Notes under the pieces: generated by a model
The model's input: only the letters and a program-made list of their open reading frames with translations
Database searches by the model: none
What the model was told of the DNA's origin: nothing
Source of the DNA: Polyangiaceae bacterium
Lineage (GTDB): Bacteria > Myxococcota_A > Polyangia > Polyangiales > Polyangiaceae
Direction: 5' to 3'
Length of the DNA: 48,492 bases
Assembly (NCBI GenBank): GCA_016933275.1
Contig: JAFGBI010000132.1
Span: 1-48,492 of the forward strand
Shown here: piece after piece, positions 43,472 to 48,492 of the stretch
Numbering within the stretch: position 1 is the stretch's first letter
How the letters are laid out: each line of letters begins with the position of its first letter
Translations under genes and position numbers: made by a program

Positions 43472-43517
43472 CCAGGGTTACGTTTGCGAGCTCTTTCGCG
43501 TTTGAGGAGGAAACCGT

Positions 43518-45170
43518 ATGTCGTCTGTAGACGTTTCTTCGAAATCGTCCGACCTTGGCGCCGCAAAGGGCAGCCCCGCCTATGTCATGATGTTGACGCT
43601 CGTGGCCACGCTGGGCGGATTGCTGTTCGGCTACGACACCGCCGTGGTGAACGGGGCAGAGAAGTCCCTGGTAGAGTTCTACGTCGCCAAGATCACCGAC
43701 CCGGCGCACCACGCTTACGCGATGTCCATGATCACCCAGTACAAGGTGTTGATGGCTATCGTGCTCTACGTCGTATTCGCCATCGTCTGCGCCCAGATCG
43801 TCAAGCTGGTCGGCAAGACCAGGGGGTTCGTTGCCAGCGGGATCGCGATCGCGGCGCTCACCGTGTGGGTGGTCAGCTTCGTCGCGAGGGGGATACCCAC
43901 CGATGCCGTCGAGCTACAGAACACGGCGGACACCGTCAAGGGATTCGTGCTCGCCAGCGCGCTCATCGGATGCGTCATCGGCGGGGCAGCGGCGGGGTTC
44001 ATCTCCAATTCGTTCGGCCGCAAGAACGGGCTCATCATCGCCGCCGTCGCCTTCGCGGTGTCGGGGGTCGGCGCCTGGAGACCCGAGGCATTCAACTTCT
44101 TCGGAGTGCAGGATGCCTATTCCTTCGTCGTTTACCGAATCATCGGCGGCGTCGGGGTCGGCATCGCTTCCATGATCTCCCCGATGTACATCGCCGAGGT
44201 CGCCCCGGCCGCGATCCGCGGCAGGCTGGTTTCCTGGAACCAGTTTGCCATCATCTTCGGGATGCTCGTCATCTACTTCGTCAACTACGCCATCGCCCGG
44301 CAGGGGAACGAGGACTGGTTGGTGGCCGAGGGATGGCGCTGGATGTTCTTCTCCGGCGTGATCCCTTCGGTGCTCTTCTTGGTGCTCCTCACCCTAGTGC
44401 CGGAGACGCCCCGGTTCCTGGTCATGAAGGGGAAGGAGGAGCGTGCAAAGGCGGTGCTCAGTCGCATCGCGGGGGAGGCCGATTCGGCCGCTATCCTCGC
44501 GGAGATCAAGGGGACGCTCCACGAGAAGAGTGCGCCGTGGCTCAGCTATGGCTTCTTCGTGATCTTCCTCGGCATCATGCTCTCCGTCTTCCAGCAGTTC
44601 GTGGGGATCAACGTGGTGCTCTATTATGCGGGCAACATCTTCCGCAATATGGGCGCCAGCACCGACTCTTCGCTGCTGCAGACGATCATCGTGGGAGCCG
44701 TCAACCTGCTCTTCACCGTGGTGGCGATCATGAGCGTCGACCGGTTCGGCCGGAAGCCGCTCATGATCATCGGGGCCATCGGCATGGCGGCGAGCATGTT
44801 CGCGCTCGGTACGGCGTTCTACCTGAAGAGCATGGGCATCGTGGCGCTCGTGTGCATGCTGACCTACGTGGCTTCCTTCGCGATCAGCTGGGGTCCGGTC
44901 ACCTGGGTGCTGCTCTCGGAGATCTTCCCCAATTCGATCCGTGGTGCGATGTCCATCGCGGTCGCAGCTCAGTGGATCGCCAACTGGATCGTCTCGTTGA
45001 CGTTCCCCATGTTGAACGACAACCGCTACCTGACCGAGGTCTTCAACCACGGCTTCTCCTACTGGATCTACGGGGTCATGGGGGTGCTCGCGGCGGTCTT
45101 CGTGTGGAAGCTCATCCCCGAAACCAAGGGGAAATCCCTCGAGGAGATCGAGAAGCTCTGGGCCAAGTAG
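43518..45170 (+). CDS. MFS sugar:proton symporter (XylE-like)
   Basis: The 550-residue protein has GAGGAGG just before the ATG. It has 12 predicted membrane segments and sugar-porter signatures: GGLLFGYDTAVVNGAE in the first helix, RIIGGVGVGIASMISPMYIAEVAP, VPETPRFLVMKG, QQFVGINVVLYYAGNIF, VDRFGRKPLM, and PETKGKSLEEIEKLW at the end. It is closest in pattern to XylE/GLUT-type transporters; xylose is likely because of its neighbour xylA. An extra segment of about 50 residues lies between helices 2 and 4 compared with the classical length. Confidence 0.92.
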   Translation: MSSVDVSSKSSDLGAAKGSPAYVMMLTLVATLGGLLFGYDTAVVNGAEKSLVEFYVAKITDPAHHAYAMSMITQYKVLMAIVLYVVFAIVCAQIVKLVGKTRGFVASGIAIAALTVWVVSFVARGIPTDAVELQNTADTVKGFVLASALIGCVIGGAAAGFISNSFGRKNGLIIAAVAFAVSGVGAWRPEAFNFFGVQDAYSFVVYRIIGGVGVGIASMISPMYIAEVAPAAIRGRLVSWNQFAIIFGMLVIYFVNYAIARQGNEDWLVAEGWRWMFFSGVIPSVLFLVLLTLVPETPRFLVMKGKEERAKAVLSRIAGEADSAAILAEIKGTLHEKSAPWLSYGFFVIFLGIMLSVFQQFVGINVVLYYAGNIFRNMGASTDSSLLQTIIVGAVNLLFTVVAIMSVDRFGRKPLMIIGAIGMAASMFALGTAFYLKSMGIVALVCMLTYVASFAISWGPVTWVLLSEIFPNSIRGAMSIAVAAQWIANWIVSLTFPMLNDNRYLTEVFNHGFSYWIYGVMGVLAAVFVWKLIPETKGKSLEEIEKLWAK

Positions 45171-45252
45171 GGTCCGCGGCCAGCCTGGGCGGCTGGTGGC
45201 GTCGGAGCTCGGCCTCGCTCCGCGGGCGGGCGCAGTCGGATGGAGGTAACGC

Positions 45253-46977
45253 GTGGACCAAGGAATTCAACTGGGCGGCATCGACTACCTCATTCTGATC
45301 GTCTATTTCGCGTTCGTTCTGGGGATCGGGGTTGCGCTTCGGCGCTACCAGAAGACCAGCGAGGACTTCTTCCTCTCCGGGAGATCCATCCCCGCCTGGG
45401 TGGCGGGGTTGGCGTTCCTCTCCGCCAACCTGGGCGCCCAAGAAGTGATCGGCATGGCGGCTTCCGGGGCCAAGTACGGGATCGCCACCAGTCACTTCTA
45501 TTGGGTGGGTGCCATCCCGGCGATGGTCTTCGTGGGTGTTTTCATGATGCCGTTCTACTACGGGTCGCGCGCCCGTTCGGTCCCGGAGTACCTGAAGCTC
45601 CGCTTCGACGAGAAGACGCGCGCCTTCAACGCCATCTCCTTCGCCACCATGACCGTCTTCTCGTCAGGGATCTCGATGTACGCCCTGGCGAAGCTTTTTC
45701 AGGTGCTGCTGGGCTGGAACTTCAACCTCAGCATCTGGATCTCCGCTTTGATCGTCCTCGTGTACATCTACTTGGGCGGGCTCACCTCTGCCATCTACAA
45801 CGAGGTCCTTCAGTTCTTCCTCATCGTGCTCGGGTTCGCGCCCTTGGTTTGGCTGGGGATGCGCGACGTCGGCGGGTGGTCGGGGCTGGTCAGCCGGCTC
45901 GAGAAGGTGGCCACTGGTCAAGGCTACGCGCCCGGAGCCTGGACCGACTCCTGGGCGCACCTTCATAGTCCGCAGGCCAACCCCATGGGCGTCGAGTGGT
46001 TCGGTATGATCATGGGGCTCGGGTTCGTGCTCTCGTTCGGCTACTGGTGCACGGACTTCTTGGTGGTCCAGCGTGCCATGGCGGCGGAGTCGATGGCGGC
46101 GGCCCGCCGCACGCCGCTCATCGCCGCGGTGCCCAAGATGCTCTTCCCGTTCCTGGTCATTTTCCCGGGGATGATCGCCATCGCGCTCACCTATCAGGGC
46201 GGAGCCGGCTTCGCGCTGCCCAAGATGGCCGACGGCACCTACGACTACACCATGGCCATCCCCATGATGCTGGGGCACTACTTCCCGCCCGGTATCCTCG
46301 GGCTGGGGCTGACGGCGCTGATGGCGAGCTTCATGTCCGGCATGGCGGGCAATGTCACGGCGTTCAACACCGTCTTCACCTACGACATCTACCAGAGCTA
46401 CCTCAAGAAAGACGGATCGGACGCTCATTATTTGTGGATGGGGCGCATGACCACGGTCGTCGGCATCCTGTTGTCGGTCGCCACCGCGTACCTGGCCTCG
46501 CGCTTCAACAATATCATGGATTTCTTGCAGCTGGTCTTCGCTTTCGTGAACGCCCCGCTGTTTGCCACTTTCCTCTTGGGTATGTTCTGGAAGCGCGCGA
46601 CCGGCCACGGTGCCTTCTTCGGTCTCTTGCTGGGGACGGCAGCGGCCACCGTGCACCACGGCCTCACCCTTCCCTTCGGCGCCGACGCGGGGATCAAGGG
46701 CGGGTGGCTGCTGGCAGCGCAACCGCTGCACGGCTATCCGAGCGAGATGGCCCAGAACTTCTGGACGGCCATCTGGGCCTTCGGCGTCTGCTTCGCGGCC
46801 ACCATTCTGATCTCGGTCACGACGCGGCAACGGCAGTCCGACGAGGCACTGAAGGGCCTGGTCTACTCGCTCACGCCGCGCGCGACGGACGAATCGGTTC
46901 CCTGGTGGAAGACCCCCGGCGGGTTCGGGGTCCTGGTGATCGCCATGGTGGTCGCCCTCAACGCCATCTTCTGGTAG
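45253..46977 (+). CDS. Sodium:solute symporter (SSS family, SglT-like)
   Basis: The 574-residue protein starts at GTG with GGAGGT ahead. It has about 14 membrane segments and SSS signatures: FFLSGRSIPAWVAGLAFLSANLGAQE near the start, GLTSAIYNEVLQFFLIVLG in the middle, and GLGLTALMASFMSGMAGNVTAFNT later. It resembles sodium/galactose-type symporters. The substrate is probably a sugar or sugar acid, inferred from its position after xylA and an MFS transporter. It is followed by a small membrane protein gene after 15 bases. Confidence 0.92.
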   Translation: MDQGIQLGGIDYLILIVYFAFVLGIGVALRRYQKTSEDFFLSGRSIPAWVAGLAFLSANLGAQEVIGMAASGAKYGIATSHFYWVGAIPAMVFVGVFMMPFYYGSRARSVPEYLKLRFDEKTRAFNAISFATMTVFSSGISMYALAKLFQVLLGWNFNLSIWISALIVLVYIYLGGLTSAIYNEVLQFFLIVLGFAPLVWLGMRDVGGWSGLVSRLEKVATGQGYAPGAWTDSWAHLHSPQANPMGVEWFGMIMGLGFVLSFGYWCTDFLVVQRAMAAESMAAARRTPLIAAVPKMLFPFLVIFPGMIAIALTYQGGAGFALPKMADGTYDYTMAIPMMLGHYFPPGILGLGLTALMASFMSGMAGNVTAFNTVFTYDIYQSYLKKDGSDAHYLWMGRMTTVVGILLSVATAYLASRFNNIMDFLQLVFAFVNAPLFATFLLGMFWKRATGHGAFFGLLLGTAAATVHHGLTLPFGADAGIKGGWLLAAQPLHGYPSEMAQNFWTAIWAFGVCFAATILISVTTRQRQSDEALKGLVYSLTPRATDESVPWWKTPGGFGVLVIAMVVALNAIFW

Positions 46978-46992
46978 GACAGGGAGGACCCC

Positions 46993-47220
46993 ATGGGACT
47001 CGATATCCGCACCCCGATCGGCGCGATGTTCCTGGCGCTGGGCGTGCTCTTGGTCGGCTACGGGATGATGACCAACGGTGCCGAGATGTACGCGCGCTCC
47101 GGCAACTACAACATCAACCTCACGTGGGGCGCGGTGCTGGTGGTCTTTGGGGCGACCATGCTCTTTCTGGGGCGGCGCGGCCGGGCCAAGCCTCCCGGGG
47201 GTCGCCCTTCGGATCGCTAG
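46993..47220 (+). CDS. Small membrane protein encoded with the sodium:solute symporter
   Basis: The 75-residue protein follows GGGAGGA and an ATG. It has two hydrophobic segments (IGAMFLALGVLLVGYGMM and WGAVLVVFGATMLFLG) and a basic tail. The position suggests a partner or stabiliser of the symporter. Function is unknown. Confidence 0.8.
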   Translation: MGLDIRTPIGAMFLALGVLLVGYGMMTNGAEMYARSGNYNINLTWGAVLVVFGATMLFLGRRGRAKPPGGRPSDR

Positions 47221-47267
47221 GGCATTCCCCTGGCAACGACTAGTCAACCGTTTGGGGGTCCTTCGAC

Positions 47268-48383
47268 ATGAGAGCCCGCCTCATCGAAACGGCCGATGTC
47301 GCCCGCTTGACCGATGTGTTCTTGCGCCTCCGTCGCGAGTGGGCGCCGGCCGAAGCGTGGAGCTACCACGCCGCGCACGGCTACCTCGAGCACCTCGCTC
47401 TTCGAGGCCCGGAGGCCTGCTTCGCGGCGGTGGAGGAGGGTGGGGAATTCGTTACGGGGGTGTTCGGCTGGTCGTATCCGTGGATCGACGGCCGCCGGTA
47501 CCAGATTTGCGAGCTCGTGGCTCCGCTGACTCATCAGGGGTGTGAGGCGGTCGCGCTCCTCCTCGACATGGTCCGTTCCCACGTCAGCGACTCGGTGAAC
47601 GTCTGGTGCGTCGCCGCTCCGGAATCACCGACGGGACGAATCCTCGACCGAGCAGGGTTCTCCGTCGTGGAGCACGAGCGTCTCTACACGGATGGGAGGC
47701 GCGGCACCTCCCAGGATGCCCACAGCAGCCGTTCGCCGCTCCTGAGCGTCCGTCTCGGACACCCAATCCCGTCACCAAAGGTCGCGGCAACCAGCGTGGA
47801 CGCGGTGCGGAATCCGAGTCTGCAGGTCCGCGATCTTCGGTCGGGGGAACGTTCGCGCCGCGTCTTCGAATCGATGGACGAGGCCCAAGCTTGGCTCGTC
47901 GCTCGCCCCAGGTACACGGATGTCTTGGGGGTGTTTGCCCAGGAAGTGACGCCGGAGGAGAGCAAGCACCTCAAGGCCTGCTGCCGCCCGCTGGATGAGG
48001 AGGAGCGGGTCTTGGAGCAGGCGCTGGACCGCGCGAGCGAGCAGGAGGCGCAGCGGCGGCAGAGGGAACGGCAGCTCGCCGAGGTGGCTGCGGTCGCCGA
48101 GGCACGAGTCGTGGCGGCCCACGCCGAACCCAACCGGCCCATCGAGGTCGTCTATCGCTTCTCAGGGGAGATCGAGGTCGTCGATCAGAACGACGACCGC
48201 GCCATCACGGAGGAGGTTCGAGCCGCGGTGCTCGCCTTCGTCGCGGAGAGGAACCGCTGGATCCAATCTCGTGGTCAGGTCGTCGGCCAGGCGAAGGTGA
48301 CCGTCTGGCCCGGGGTGGTTCCCGACGGGACCGCGGAGCGCGTGATCCACGGAACGTTCGTGCCCGTGTCCTCCGAGGGGTGA
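47268..48383 (+). CDS. GNAT-like protein with C-terminal coiled coil
   Basis: The 371-residue protein has an N-terminal region (about 1-140) that looks like a GNAT acetyltransferase fold (AAVEEGGEFVTGVFGWSYPW, LLLDMVRSHVSDSVNVWCV, ILDRAGFSVVEHERLY). A less conserved middle follows, then a strongly charged helix (about 245-285, EEERVLEQALDRASEQEAQ) and a C-terminal domain (VVYRFSGEIEVVDQNDDRAI ...). The GNAT assignment is from fold-like pattern only; no clear acetyl-CoA loop (Q/R-x-x-G-x-G/A) is visible. It lies 47 bases after the small membrane protein gene. Confidence 0.65.
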   Translation: MRARLIETADVARLTDVFLRLRREWAPAEAWSYHAAHGYLEHLALRGPEACFAAVEEGGEFVTGVFGWSYPWIDGRRYQICELVAPLTHQGCEAVALLLDMVRSHVSDSVNVWCVAAPESPTGRILDRAGFSVVEHERLYTDGRRGTSQDAHSSRSPLLSVRLGHPIPSPKVAATSVDAVRNPSLQVRDLRSGERSRRVFESMDEAQAWLVARPRYTDVLGVFAQEVTPEESKHLKACCRPLDEEERVLEQALDRASEQEAQRRQRERQLAEVAAVAEARVVAAHAEPNRPIEVVYRFSGEIEVVDQNDDRAITEEVRAAVLAFVAERNRWIQSRGQVVGQAKVTVWPGVVPDGTAERVIHGTFVPVSSEG

Positions 48384-48492
48384 CCGGGGACCGGCTGTCG
48401 TCGGCCGGCCTAGCACTACTGCGTCAGGTTAGTGGCTTGGTTCGGTCGCAGCGTGACGCTGGGGCGACCAGGGCGAGGGCGCGAGCGGCTCC

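Overview
The window is high-GC bacterial DNA with tightly packed genes and short intergenic gaps. Three things suggest a member of the Myxococcota or a close deltaproteobacterial relative: a C-terminal tail of the MYXO-CTERM type (Gly-Gly-Cys, one membrane segment, basic end) on the protein at 40318-41373; several lipoproteins rich in Gly/Ala/Pro or Cys; and a long zinc-ribbon/TPR protein of a kind common in that group. This placement is inferred from gene style, not from a marker gene.

Layout. 1-3550: a partial unknown protein, a MepA-like murein endopeptidase, a repeat-bearing lipoprotein that ends at a strong intrinsic terminator, and a small zinc-ribbon protein. 3737-7342 (minus): an ECF sigma factor, a membrane protein that is probably its regulator, and a lipoprotein glycoside hydrolase of family 8, with ATGA overlaps, plus an uncharacterised exported protein. 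7537-24353: a complete [FeFe]-hydrogenase island. 24385-33918: a membrane glycosyltransferase, a glutamine amidotransferase, an AMMECR1 protein, a repeat-bearing membrane protein, tRNA-Arg(UCU), UppS with a two-component system, and an SspB adaptor. 33954-41373: Cys-rich surface proteins, a zinc-ribbon/TPR membrane protein and a lipoprotein SppA peptidase. 42007-48383: xylose isomerase, an MFS sugar transporter, a sodium:solute symporter, a small membrane protein and a GNAT-like protein.

The hydrogenase island is the centre of interest. A plus-strand operon (rex1, hydC, hydB fused to a GltD-like module, hydA, lone receiver) converges on a minus-strand operon (rex2, receiver-kinase, TM1266-type regulator, hydE, hydG, aspA, hydF). 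Upstream of rex1 and divergent from it lies a sensor kinase whose input half is a ferredoxin plus a degenerate hydrogenase catalytic domain, so it probably senses H2 or redox state. Each operon starts with its own Rex paralog, and I can see an 18-bp Rex-type inverted repeat overlapping a plausible promoter in front of each one. The two operators differ in sequence (TTGTTA-type and CTGTGA-type arms). The structural genes suggest an electron-bifurcating hydrogenase of the HydABC type. The fused GltD-like module adds a second flavin/pyridine-nucleotide site, which could link it to NADPH. Aspartate ammonia-lyase inside the maturase operon could supply ammonia for the azadithiolate bridge of the H-cluster.

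A plausible physiology, by inference: an organism that degrades and takes up xylo-oligosaccharides or xylose and disposes of electrons as H2 under reducing conditions. No xylulokinase is present in the window. The parts of the signalling system have no DNA-binding output domain of their own, so how they act is unclear.
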